Below are positions 53,147-64,000 of a stretch of DNA of 64,000 bases, piece by piece. This stretch comes from Fistulifera solaris (Eukaryota; Bacillariophyta; Bacillariophyceae; Naviculales; Stauroneidaceae): NCBI GenBank assembly GCA_030295235.1, contig AP026133.1, forward strand, positions 186,001 through 250,000. The letters are read 5' to 3'. The position numbers and the translations under genes are program-made. The notes under the pieces are model-generated. The model saw only the letters and a program-made list of their open reading frames with translations, made no database searches and was not told where the DNA came from. Every line of letters begins with the position of its first letter. Positions within the stretch are counted from its first letter, which is position 1.

Positions 53147-54295
53147 GTATAGTATAGGATTATTATAGTAGTAGTATACTCGTCTTCTTTTGGGTCAAGG
53201 AAAGAAGAAAGAAATAAAGACGCGAAGAATAATAATATGAATGCAATGCGTGTTGACAAAAAAACGCATCGGAGGACCGTTGGTTTTGTCCCGGAAACTC
53301 GGGAACGAACATGTGGACTAAACACGTTTTACTATTAAACATCAAAACCATAAAGCGGTACCGGTACCTACAGTGTTGCGATTTATTACGGGGTACTCCG
53401 GAGTACGGAGTATTATTTTTGACTTCTCTTGCAACCAAAAAGTGATTGCTGTAGTGCTCAATTTGGAGTTCTTTGTGTGAAAACAACCCTGGAAACGTCT
53501 TCCTTTACTGAGCTGGAGGATGACTTGATGATGATGAAGAAGAAGAAGCAAAATGGCCGGCCGACCTCCCTAAGAGGATGAGCGGGTCATATCACTGGAA
53601 TGTAGTCGTGGTGAAGTTCCGCCTAAACACTCTAGAGGAACGATAGTGCGAGCGGCAAACAATGCTTCAGAGAGGGATTTTGGTTTTGACGCACTGAAAC
53701 CGTGTTGCAATGCACCAAAGGGTAATAAAAGTAGAAAAACAGATCATAAGCTGGCAGAATAAATGGAGGTTGTATAGAGGCCTTCGTTTCGAAGCACTTG
53801 GATTCATTCATGACTAAAAATAATTGCAGTCGTGATGAAAGGTCACCGACACGTTTGGGATGTTGTTTGGCCGTATTTTCATAATTTTCGGCGCTGTTCA
53901 TTGTTCATACTCTTTCATTTGTTGAGGAAGAGTGGATGAGGGAAGAGACTTTGTATAACAGGCCTACAAATATTAAAAAAGAACAATTCTACCGAACGAC
54001 GAAGGATGCGATGGTGCAACATTCTGTATAGCTTACACTCCAGGTACAGGTAGCTTTGTTTTTTTTTTTTGTTGTCGAGTGTCGAGGCGCGGGGGAGATA
54101 CGGAACACGGTTTAACGAGTAGTCATGAAACATGATCAGCGAGCGGGCATAGCTCTGAGTCAGTGGGTGGATGATCGGAACGAAAAATCAACACCCTCAT
54201 TATTTTTTATTATTTTCTCGATACCTGGTACAAGGCTTTGAAAAGCCAATGGAAGACAAAACAATTATTATCAGAAGAAAGAGTAGAAGTAGAAA
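53147..54295. other. Divergent intergenic region
   Basis: About 1.1 kb between divergent genes. It contains 'ggtaccggtacc' (53357-53368), 'tactccggagtacggagta' (about 53394-53412, self-complementary) and poly-T tracts. Small frames are not supported. Confidence 0.5.
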
Positions 54296-55234
54296 ATGAA
54301 CCGACCTATGATTCAGAGCTATCAGCTATTGTTACTGTGCTGCTTCTTGTTTCGACAACAACTGGACGCTTTTCTTTTCTCAAAAACACCGACAAGGCAC
54401 CGGTCGTCACTTTCGGCCACTGAAAACAATGTGCCCGATGAACAACGACGGCAAACGTGTCAACGAATTCTTGCCAATAGCATCTTTTGGACTCCACCAT
54501 TCATCGCCCACGCAAGTACCACTACTACTAAAGAATCTTTGAAATCGCGCGTTGAAAACAATTTACTGACACCACCGTCGTACGGTTTAGAGGGCGCCGA
54601 TGTGTATTATCCAACTTGGTTTGAAGGCAAATGGACCGTCCAATCGTCTCTCACTTCTGTCGAAGCCCCGTGTGGGATTGCTTTATTTGGTGGGAATCGC
54701 ACGTGGGAGACGGCCCAACGCGAACTATTGCAGGATCCGCCGTTGCAATACGAGGCGCGGTTTGTTCCTATCCAGCAAAATCAAATCATTGCCGATCGGG
54801 AATTCAATGTCCGGTCGATGGCGCAAGCCGTCATGGGACCCCAAAGTGTCCTCGACATTCCGTTCGTGACGCCTAATAAACTCACCTGCGTCTTGGCACC
54901 GACGGGAGCATCCTCACCCTTTCAGGTCGATTTGATGACCTTGCAACGTCAACAAGAAAGGGTCACCGAACAGCAATTTGATTGCAGTGAGGTCTCACGT
55001 GAAATCATTACGGCCATTGGTTCTTCTACCACCCGAAGTACCGTGTTGAAAGAAGTAGAAACCATTTCGTTGTATTCGTACCAACCAATCACACAATCCA
55101 TAACATGTCAACAACGGTCGGCCAAATTCATCTTGCCATCCCAACAAGATCCAACCGCCTTGCGTCTGTGGCAAATGACGGGAGGGAAACCGGTAGATGT
55201 GCGGCATTATACAGTTACGTATCAACGAAACTAA
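54296..55234 (+). CDS. Plastid protein of the DUF6816 type, probably thylakoid lumen
   Basis: 312 residues, one exon. Signal peptide ('YQLLLLCCFLFRQQLDA') with Phe at +1 ('FLFSKTPTRHRSS'), the diatom plastid motif. After a short Ser/Arg transit stretch there is a second hydrophobic segment behind twin arginines ('RRQTCQRILANSIFWTPPFI', then 'AHAS'), like a Tat-type lumen signal. The mature part begins 'YYPTWFEGKWTVQSSLTSV', which resembles the DUF6816 family shared by cyanobacteria and plastids, followed by 'VTYQRN' at the end. Role unknown. Lumenal location is inferred from the triple leader. Confidence 0.8.
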   Translation: MNRPMIQSYQLLLLCCFLFRQQLDAFLFSKTPTRHRSSLSATENNVPDEQRRQTCQRILANSIFWTPPFIAHASTTTTKESLKSRVENNLLTPPSYGLEGADVYYPTWFEGKWTVQSSLTSVEAPCGIALFGGNRTWETAQRELLQDPPLQYEARFVPIQQNQIIADREFNVRSMAQAVMGPQSVLDIPFVTPNKLTCVLAPTGASSPFQVDLMTLQRQQERVTEQQFDCSEVSREIITAIGSSTTRSTVLKEVETISLYSYQPITQSITCQQRSAKFILPSQQDPTALRLWQMTGGKPVDVRHYTVTYQRN

Positions 55235-55291
55235 TGTCAACTTCAAAACTACGAAAACTAATTGATGATTCGAATGTATCTACCTGCCGTC

Positions 55292-58200
55292 TCATGGCGT
55301 CATTTGTGGCGACGACACATGGACCGAGCCGGTCAATTGTCCTCCATTCTTCAATTTATTCGGATGCACTTCGACTGTTTGATTCACACGGATCGTCGTC
55401 TCGTCGGTCTCATCTTCTTTTAAATATTGAATAAAACCAAATCGGGCATTCACGTCGACCCACGGAAACACGTGACGGTCTTTGGCGCAATCAAAGGAGG
55501 CCAGATCGTAGTCTTTGGAAGTCCGAACAAATTCGACTTCGTCGCTTAACGGACTCCAATGATGCGTACGCTGAATGGCACCTTCGCCAACGGCACACTT
55601 TTTCAATACACGGCCGTTTCGATTGTGGTGATACACGGGATAGCCGACGGCATCAAAGACGTGCACCTGGGAGTCGTGCAATGCAGATCCGCTCTGTTTG
55701 GTCAACAAATTTGATATCATTTCCAATGACTCGGGTGTAGTGTGCTTTTCAAGAACCCCTTTCAAGGTGCAAGTGGGAACATCGTCCAAGTGCTGAGCCT
55801 CGCGCCAGAATGCTCGGCATCCATCGGCAAGGAAGGATTGTGCCCCTCCTATTGTTTTGTGAAACTGCGATGAATCCAGCAACGAGTTCAAGGCATCAAG
55901 GATAAAGGACGAGAGAGCCCGGCTAACATAGCCTTGTTGGTACTTGAAGAAATCTTCGCACATGACGATCAGCCGCTGGATTTTCTTCTCCATTGCTGGA
56001 CCGTGAAACGATCCGTTGGCGGCCGAAAATAAGAGTTGACGACATACCAGCCCACCATTCGTCTTGGAAAGATAACTCTGTTGTTTGGGGGATCCTGAAT
56101 AAAGCATGGACTCTGCCATTAACACGTTGGCACAACCCTGTGAGTATCCGAGTAGACCAAAGGGTTTCTTCATTGCTACAGCGGCTTCAATCGCCTCTTC
56201 AATGCGGCTCGCATTGTACTCGAACGAACGCGCCGTTGCCGTGTCCGCTCGTATGACTTCCACACCTCGCTTATCTTTCAATCGATTAAAAGCGTTTTGC
56301 AATTCCAAACCTTTCTTCCCCTCGGTGATAACGCCCATAGCCGAAACAATGACAAAGTTGTATTTTCCGGGTCGGTTGGAGATCAGTAGACGAACCAGAG
56401 GGTCAGACCGTAACTTTTCTCTGTCTTTTTCTTCGTAAATGGTAGCATCAATAATTGCATCCACAATCACCTGTTCGCGATGTCGCTCGGGAGCCATGAA
56501 TACATCATCAACTTGTTCCCAATCATTGGCCGATTCTACGACAGGGGTTTGGGCGGGCGAAAGATTCCTACCGCCGATGCGAAGGGCATTTAACCTGCAA
56601 CAAAGGGCATAGTGAGATCACTGTATAGACAGTACTTCTGTGTTGAGATTTCTAACGAACCATCTGCGAGTGTGATCGGTATTTTCCATGACATTATCAA
56701 ACATAGATTTGATCATCAACGCATCGTAATTTCGTTTGTAAAAGGATCGAAACCAATCCACGTGGAAGGCATGTTTGTCGAGGGCAAGAACTTTGGCACA
56801 CTCATCAAACGCTTCCTGATAGGTAGCTATTGTTTCGGCATATTCCCTGGAGAGTTTGGTCTTTTGTTCATCTTTGATGAGTGACCCTAAAACCGACTTT
56901 CCAGCTTCGTCCGCTCGAGCGATTAAAGACTGTGCTTTTGCCGACGCACTAATGACTTTCGCTGTGTTTCGATTATCGCTATCCTCTAAGATTGGTTCGG
57001 CAATTTGAATTTCTGCTTTAGGCTTCGGTAGAGGATCAGGTTCTGCTTTATGTCGTACCCGCTGTACATGCCCTTTCAGGGCCATGTAAGTTTCTGCGTC
57101 GTCCAAAATACTCTTGGCAACAGAGAAAAGAGCTTCGTAGTAGCTTTGTCGAGCCCAGCGTCCGCCTGCCATGTAATCTTCTCTTCTGGGCATCTTGAGG
57201 CCGGGGAACCATGAATCAAGCAGGTCGTGCATATCGATCTGGTGGCTGGTTTTGAAACTTGTTTGGTCAAGTTCCAAGAGAGCCATGAGCGCTGAAGTCA
57301 GATTTCGCGCAGAGCCTTGTCCGCTAGGACTACCGATTTCGGCGAGAACTGCAATGGCGAAAGACCGCGGCTGACTACAGATAAGATCCAAAAGCATTCG
57401 TTGATTCAATTGAACGACTGTCGACGACTTCATCACAGACGTCAGTCCAGCTTGCAGTAATGTCGCTACGTCTTGCGGACCTAGAAGCGAGTCACCCAAT
57501 TCAAATCGTTCGCGGCTAGTATCCGATTGGAGAATCAACGTATGGGGCACCTCGTTTTCCATGTAGTCATCTTCTTTTGCGGCCATTTCAGCAGGAGTAA
57601 CCATGAAATCTTGTTCCTCGTCTACTGATTCCATCACTCGCTTTAAACGTGTGTCGAGAGCCTCAACTCTGTGTCGTCTCAGTGGACCAAATATAGAGAG
57701 TGATCGTGACTTCGATTTCTCACTAGCTGATAATCTAGAAACATGTGAACTCGATGAACCGGAGGCATAGTGTCGACGACGATTGCGCTTGGTCGTATGT
57801 GTAATATTTGCTCTGTGACTACTACGAGTCGCCTCCCCTAAAAAAAACTGACAGGAAGAAGCTCTGCGGCAGGAAAGAAAGACCGCCGTAACTCTCAGCG
57901 ATTTCCAGCACTTTCCTTTTGATAGAATAAACATATCGAATTCTCCTAAGGTCCTGCGACTGCCAGTCTGTTGGGTTTCGGGATTGAAGTATAAATTCAA
58001 CCTGTTTGAAAGTCAAATAAGGTGCAATCTGACTAACAAGTCCCGAGAATTCAGGATCCAGTGGGAGAAGTGGTTTGTCCCGTAGTGTGCTGTAGAGTTC
58101 AGAGGCAGATGGTATACCGACAAATTTTTCTGCATGGTAGGGAAGTTCAGACAAAGGAAGTACGTGTTCCTCGATAGAATGCGGTGCTGACATTGCTCCG

Positions 58201-61200
58201 AGTGCCACCGACAGCCAACGAATAGCCCTATCGAACTCTGGTGCCCATTCATCGTATTTGTCAATGCTATCACGTAGGATTTCCTTGACTTTAACGACGT
58301 CAAGTCCTTCACCTTCGACAACTCTTTTCACAATAGGGAGTATCTGATCAACATCTTCGACACCACCAGTCAAGAAGAGGCTAACAAGACGCGACATTTT
58401 ATACATAGGAATCGCATGCTTCGGGTCCGAAACGCCTTCCTTGTCCAAGATCTCTTTAGCTCTCCATATTTCCTCCAAAACCTTTTGTAGTATATTATGC
58501 AAATCATCACTGACAATCTTAATTACTTGGAGTAGTTTAGTCATCGTTCGCTTGTCGTGTAAGACATCAAGAATGCGGCTTGCTGATTCTTCGTCCGGAG
58601 AAACAAGTGCGTTAAAAAACTTCCAATCGTACAAGCCTTCTTTGTCTTCTCTAGATGTTGCCGCTTTCTTGATACTGATGCCTCCAACGGACGAGACATG
58701 AAAAGAAATACGACCTTGACGCAATGGAGCAACAAGGATTGCAACTTGTTGTTTGTTTTCCGGAAGTGCGTCTTCTGGAGATTGGCCAAGAGATGTAACT
58801 TGAAGGATGGGTGAAAGACCTTGAAAATCCCATGCTAACTCGCATTGGGTCTTGCCCTCAAAACCCATGTCTACGACGCTTTCAATAACGTCAACAACGA
58901 ACGTTGATTCCGATGGAAATATGATTCTTCGGTGACCAGTGGATATCGTGTACTCTTTCATTTTTATTGAGGCCGTAGAACCCGAAAAATCAATCTCGTA
59001 GGCTTCCAATGGATTGAAGACATTTGGTCCAGTGGTTGAAAGCGCCCCACTGAAATGTTGTGGACGAAGATGGGCACGAAGCGACCCAGATAACATGCCA
59101 TGTAAGTTTGTTTTGAGTTTGACTCCGTCGAAAATATCCAGCTCAGGAAACTCTTTAACCGGGCCTTCGCTTCTGATGTGTAAAGAAGGAGCCTCGAAAT
59201 CAGCAACAATTCGTATCCCATCTTCTACCGGTTCATGGCCGGTCGAACCCATACTACTTGCAATCGAGTGATCTTCAGTTTTTTCCATACCACCCAATAC
59301 ATGAATACGCATCTGGCCTTTTTCCAACTTCGGGAGAAATAGTGTTTGTCCGTCATCTGAGTAGCTCTCACTTTCGGGTGGAATGAAAATGTTCTGAATG
59401 CCAAAGTGAAAGTCCGTAGCTGGCAAATGTCGCAAAATATTTCGCTTCTTGTTCATTTCTTTCGGATCTAAAACTGCTTTCTCGCGTGCACTGATAGACC
59501 CGTAAGCATAAATCGTATCCAAGATGCTCGTCACCATGGTACCCCCATTCAACATGGGATGCGTAGCGCCCACCGACACTGTAACGGCATCCAAACTAGA
59601 ATTATCTTGAACATCAAACACGTAATCGTACTGAAGCAAACGGAGTTCGTCACGGAATCCAGCAGACTCATTCGGAAACAGCAGTATACTGGCTACTGAC
59701 GGCGAACCGTCTGTTTGTAACTCGGGGTGACTGAAGGAAGATATTCGCTTGCGCAGTGGCGTCGGTTTTCGAAGCGGTAAAAGCTCTCCGGTCTCATCGA
59801 TATCCTCAGGGCCTACCTTCCAAATGGCAAAACTACCCCGTGCAGCGACTTGACTTGCTGTACCATTATTAGAGTCTTCATGCCGAGCTGACATTTTGAG
59901 AATGTGAAACGACAACTTTTCCGGGCTTACAGTTCCTTTCGCAGCAAACTCCAAAAACCAAGGAACCATGGAATTGGCATCGAACTGTGTCGTTTTCCTC
60001 GCCCCACCCCGCATGTCACTTTCCGACGGTTCGACGTGTGTCGTCCACGAAGACATGGAATTGACCGTCATATGATCTCGCTGATGATTCGTCAACATGG
60101 TTGGATCGGTTTCTGGACGATTTTGTAGACCGTGCGGATCTCTTCCCAAACCAATTTCCATGGCCACCGCCACCCCACCCGGTAACGTGACATCAACACC
60201 CACGGCGGGAGGTGTGGCCACCATTTTGAATTGCACATTCCACGACTCGGCCATATGAATCAAGGCTAGAGCAATCTTTTCTTCGGCAATGTTTTCTCGT
60301 CGCAATCGTGCCGATGCCAATGGTTGCGGTGTTAACAAGAACTCGAGGAGTGCGTGCGGATGAGGAATAATGACCGTCGGGAGTGTTACATTAATGAAAG
60401 GAATGGGAAGGAACCCAAAGAGAAGCACGTGTCCACTGAACGACAGTGAAAGACGCCACTCGGGAGAATAGGGTCCCTTCTTTTTCTTTCCCTCCTCCCA
60501 ATCATCTTCCCCCATAATAAGAGACGATTTTCCTTTGTACACGGGAGTGATCATAATTTTGGAAAGGTGAATTTGGCATTTGCTTTCGATAATCCACAAA
60601 CATTTTTCCAAAAAAGACGAAACGGAAATAATGAGATCAAAGAAAAGGCGGATGATCTGTACGCGGCGCAATTTGGGCACAAATTTATCTTCAAACAAAG
60701 TGGGAAAGTGAATCAATGTGGGTGCCACATTCGAGAGCGGCAAGGGCGGATCCAAGACCAGGCCGGCTTGTTTCACCATGGGCTTGGAGCGGAGTACGGT
60801 TTTGACATCCAGATCTTCTTCGGTCGAGAATCCATCACTGCCCACGACGATGGAGGCGGAGACACGACCGCCGCCTTTGGGCACGAGTAACTGTAATTGC
60901 GGTCTTGACGCATCCTTGTCCAAGGGAACTTCATGACGTCCCTCTTTGAGACGCAATCCGGCTTCGGCACGGACGGCATGAATCAAATCGGGAGTGAGTT
61001 GATTCGTCAATAGTTCGACATGCGAAGACGAAAGGAGTGGTGCAAACGAGTCGGGTAAATCCGTGCTCGTCGGAGCGAATGGAGCGGCCTTTTTTTCTTC
61101 ACTCGATTCTTCTTCCGAAACATCTTCATGATCCAGCTCTTCCAGCGGCACATCTTCCACCAAAGGATTATTATTATTGTTATCATCATTATGATTTCGT

Positions 61201-61540
61201 CGGACGACGCGGAGCGATCGAGCCTGTTCACGCAGCGAGTCTGTCATGTTGGCGGTCGAAATTGATGATTCGGTTTTGACCACCGTTTTGTGTTTGGAAC
61301 GTTTTTGGTTCGAAGAGATATCATCCGGTTGAAAGAGAATCGAAATCGCCGGCCGTTTCGGCAATTTCTTGAGCGGAACCGGAGGAGGTCTCGAAAATGC
61401 CCGTAATTGTACAAATATGAGGCTGAGTAAAACAACAATCGCGGCAATGAGGTAGTTATCCGCATGGGGAATATCTTCCAGCAAAGGATCGCAGCGACTT
61501 GGTCGAAGGGTGACGGCAAGTTGTGATGCGGCAGTATCAT
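55292..61540 (-). CDS. Very large membrane-anchored protein with C-terminal serine-hydrolase-like domain (two frame breaks)
   Basis: Begins near ATG 61540 ('MILPHHNLPSPFDQ'). A one-base change around 61490 leads to a signal anchor 'NYLIAAIVVLLSLIFVQL' and a 1200-residue frame to 57822, continuing in the next frame after the A8 run 57840-57847 ('FLGEATRSSHRANIT'). A 66-base intron (56595-56660) joins 'HTRRW' to 'LNALRIGGRNLSPAQ', and the reading ends at 55292. Total about 2060 residues. The C-terminal part has a nucleophile elbow 'FGLLGYSQGCANVL' after 'KYNFVIVSAMGVITEGK', as in alpha/beta-hydrolases of the lipase/thioesterase kind. The long N-terminal beta-rich region ('HVLLFGFLPIPFINVTLP') has no recognised family. 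Cytosolic or luminal exposure depends on anchor orientation. Lipid metabolism is only a guess. Confidence 0.75.
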
Positions 61541-62061
61541 ATTTTGCGGTGTGTCTTTTTTCCTTTCTTTGACTCTTTCTTGTGCTGATTGCTGTCTCTT
61601 TTCTTATATCAATGACTGAAGAATCGCACTATTATTATTGCATCTATCAGAATGTCATTCTCCGAATGCTTTTTTTTTTGGTTGTTTCCGTTTTGTCATC
61701 GTATCAATACCTGGTAATGATCGACATCAGAGACGTGTGCCGATTGCCGGCGCGAGCAGTGAGCAAAGACGCTACTCATGTGACGTCACACATTACAGTA
61801 CGAAAAGTAGCAAGACGAAGGGAAACAGAAAAGGTAGATACCGGATGATATTCATAAAACGTGATGACGGATTGGACTGAATTACCCGCAAATTTCGTTA
61901 CTGTACCCGTACAAAGTATTCCACGCTGGGTGTGCGGCCGTATCTTTTCTCGTTTGCAATCTTTTCTTCTAGCTGTACAAGTAGCAGAAAAGCCATTGTG
62001 GTTCATCATTTCCTTTATTCATATCAATTAATATAAGAATATCGACAACAACAACAACAAA
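61541..62061. other. Divergent promoter region with CRE palindrome
   Basis: About 520 bases between two divergent genes. The only distinctive element is the 12-bp palindrome at 61779-61790. An 'acaacaacaacaacaa' stretch (62047-62062) directly precedes the downstream ATG. Confidence 0.5.
61779..61790. promoter_or_regulatory. 12-bp CRE-like palindrome TGTGACGTCACA
   Basis: Perfect palindrome containing TGACGTCA, centred between divergent genes. It matches the core of CO2/cAMP-responsive elements described in Phaeodactylum and of bZIP sites generally. Confidence 0.4.
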
Positions 62062-64000
62062 ATGGTACTTTCGGAAATTAACAACGAGGTGGTATGGCCC
62101 GCAGCGTGTCCACATCCGGCGGAACCATGCTTCGTTTCGGTGTTTGTGCGACCCGGTTACTATCATTTTGCGATTCACCGCGAGAAAGACAAAGGTTACA
62201 TGCCCGAAACCAACTGGAGGTAAGATGTGAAAATGAAAAAAAATCGTTCGAAAACATGTATGATTGTTGTGATTGTCATTTTGGAGACGACGACGACGAC
62301 GACGACTCACTTATCACCATTATTTCTCTCGTTCGTTTTATTATTAGAGTTCCTCGGACCAGTATTCCAGAACAACTCGACGAAGAATCGGACGATTCTC
62401 TTTCCAAAATTGGTCAATATTTTCCCCCTTCGACACTGGGATTGTTTTTCCACCATCCATCGATTACGTCCCGACAGTCGCGGAAGTGATTCAGTACATG
62501 ACGCTGAAACAATCGGTCCCCGTTTCCTTGTACGTGGTCGGCGGGAACGAAACCATCAATCGCAATTTGCAACAATTGTTTCAACGATACCCGGTCCGTA
62601 TCTTGTGTTTGCAATCGACCGATTTTGGTAGACCGCTTCATCCGACTGGTTTATTGGGCGTGACGACGACACACGATGTCGCGGTGGCGGCGTTTGGAGC
62701 TTCCCAGTACCCGGCTATGATGGTGGAGTGCAGTGACTGTGTGACGTTTCTCACCGTCCAGGAACCTGGACGGATTACCAGATACTCTATACACGAGGGG
62801 ATCGTGACGACCTTGCAGTTGGCGTTCCCCGATGTGGAAGACGGAATGAAGCTTCTTGATGATTTCCTCCAACGAGACGGTCCACTCGTCGACACGGAAC
62901 CCGTGGATGCTATTGTGAAAAAGGTATTGAAATCATTCTTGCTCGTCGTGGGGACGACGATGGAGACGTTTGTTCAACTGTACGGGCCGAACATTGTGTT
63001 GCACGGACCCCGCGCGGGTCTCCTTCACGCGCTCTTGCAGCAACACACCAAGGTCGAATTGAAATTTGATTTTGTATCCGATGTACAAGTCGATGATCAT
63101 TACATTCATGCAGCAATCGGCAAGATGTTGATGAAATATGATACGCCGGTGGTTCCGGGATCTTGTCGCGAAACGTGTTTGCAATTTGTCGGACAAAGAA
63201 TCGCCCGTATCTTTGAAACGGAAACGGAGCAGGATTCGATATATCGTGGTATTGTCAGTGGTTTCGGTGCAATCCCACCGGACGGTTCGTGGGATGACAC
63301 TTTATTTGAAGTCATTTACGATGACGGAGATCGCGAGGAAATTAATGTGGAGCAGCTCTACGGTAAGCTTCATTTGTGATGTCTTTTTGACCGACAGAAT
63401 GCAGATCTGACCCCATTCCTTGTCTTTAGCGGCGTTGCGTTTGTACCATACAGTCGGAGAGAAACATCAATTCCCTTCTACGAGTGTTGATGCCATTGCC
63501 TCGAAACGGCAAGCTTCGCAAGCAGGTGCCGCTTTCCTTCTAAAATCGAGTGCGACGGTTCAACGGGCAGTCGAGCGTCAACAAGTCGCATCGTCGGATG
63601 TATCCTACGCAACAGAAAGCGAAGAAGAACCAGCGTGTAAGCGCAAAGGTCCGCAGATACAATCGGTGACTCCTGCAAAGCGTCGGTATCCCAGCAAGCA
63701 GGCGGCACAGAAGCAAACGACCCGGAAATTGACAACAAAGCGGTCAACAAGTATGAAAAGTTCAAACCGTAATACGAACCAGCTTCATGCTGATCAAAGT
63801 CCAACGGATTTCATCGGACAGCGAATTACAAAGTCTTTTGACCAAGGTTACTTTGATGGCACCATTATTTCCTACGATGAAGATGCCAAGTATTGGAAGG
63901 TCCAATACGACGATGGTGACAAGGAAGACTTTGATTATGACGAAGTTACAGAATCGATTAGTCTTAATGTCTTTCTGCATTCAGACCAGACACAATCTGT
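62062..64000 (+). CDS. Protein with possible degenerate CoaX-like fold and Tudor-like repeats (3' partial, one frame break)
   Basis: Exons 62062-62219, 62348-63362 and 63430 to beyond the window. Introns are 128 bases (62220-62347, containing gac repeats) and 67 bases (63363-63429). The frame changes at the TTTTT run 62445-62449, where one base restores 'FPPSIDYVPTVAEVIQYM'. The first domain ('SLYVVGGNETINRNLQQLF', 'GVTTTHDVAVAAFGASQYPA', 'MMVECSDCVTFLTVQEPGR') faintly follows the order of type III pantothenate kinase but lacks its Asp/Gly motifs. Two Tudor-like units follow: 'QRIARIF' to 'FEVIYDDGDREEINVEQLY', then after a Lys/Ser-rich linker 'QRITKSFDQGYFDGTIISYD' to 'KVQYDDGDKEDFDYDE'. The Tudor units and the basic linker suggest chromatin or methyl-peptide binding. 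The first-domain call is tentative. Confidence 0.7.

Noticed and set aside
1-64000. CRISPR arrays, prokaryotic operons, tRNA or rRNA genes
   Set aside because: No spaced identical repeats, no Shine-Dalgarno-led gene strings and no complete cloverleaf or rRNA sequence were found by eye. A covariance-model scan would be needed to exclude small RNAs.

Overview
This window is nuclear DNA of a diatom, probably a pennate one. Short introns (66-312 bases) with GT..AG ends interrupt genes on both strands. Several predicted proteins begin with a signal peptide ending in an 'A-x-A-F'-type motif, the bipartite plastid-targeting signal typical of diatoms and other complex-plastid algae. The one mobile element is a Ty1/copia retrotransposon. 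There are no operons, Shine-Dalgarno sites, CRISPR arrays or recognisable tRNA/rRNA genes.

Layout. 1-8.1 kb: the 3' part of a DHH-phosphoesterase/EF-hand/CBS protein, a V-ATPase proteolipid-c relative, an ABC1/UbiB atypical kinase and a histone H2A gene behind a long acidic region. 8.4-9.3 kb: an uncertain Cys-rich membrane protein. 9.7-16.8 kb: a copia element with nearly identical LTRs and a perfect 5-bp target duplication. 16.8-18.3 kb: gene-poor. 18.4-25.6 kb: a second ABC1 kinase, two tandem membrane-anchored RING-H2 proteins, a broken methyltransferase-like gene and an ankyrin protein. 26-27.5 kb: intergenic, with a foldback. 27.5-38.5 kb: a plastid saccharopine-dehydrogenase-like protein, an ankyrin paralogue, plastid methionyl-tRNA formyltransferase, a membrane protein of unknown function, an FAD oxidoreductase, a CCCH zinc-finger protein and an F-box/ankyrin protein. 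39.3-50.4 kb: SEC61 alpha, ketopantoate reductase, a small plastid membrane protein, a WD40 protein, a secreted protein of nine 26-residue repeats, NIP7 and two small unknowns. 50.5-64 kb: a fused MtnA-MtnK methionine-salvage enzyme, a plastid DUF6816-type protein, a very large membrane-anchored serine-hydrolase-like protein and a gene with Tudor-like repeats that runs off the end.

Themes. At least five products look plastid-bound (kinase at 3355, saccharopine-dehydrogenase-like, FMT, the 43.3-kb protein, the DUF6816-type protein). Housekeeping genes for secretion, ribosome assembly, methionine salvage and pantothenate synthesis lie among lineage-specific ones without evident functional clustering. 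Many host genes, including the essential SEC61A and NIP7, change reading frame once at a homopolymer run. Because conserved genes are hit, this looks more like consensus error in the assembly than decay, and the gene models below are given across those points.
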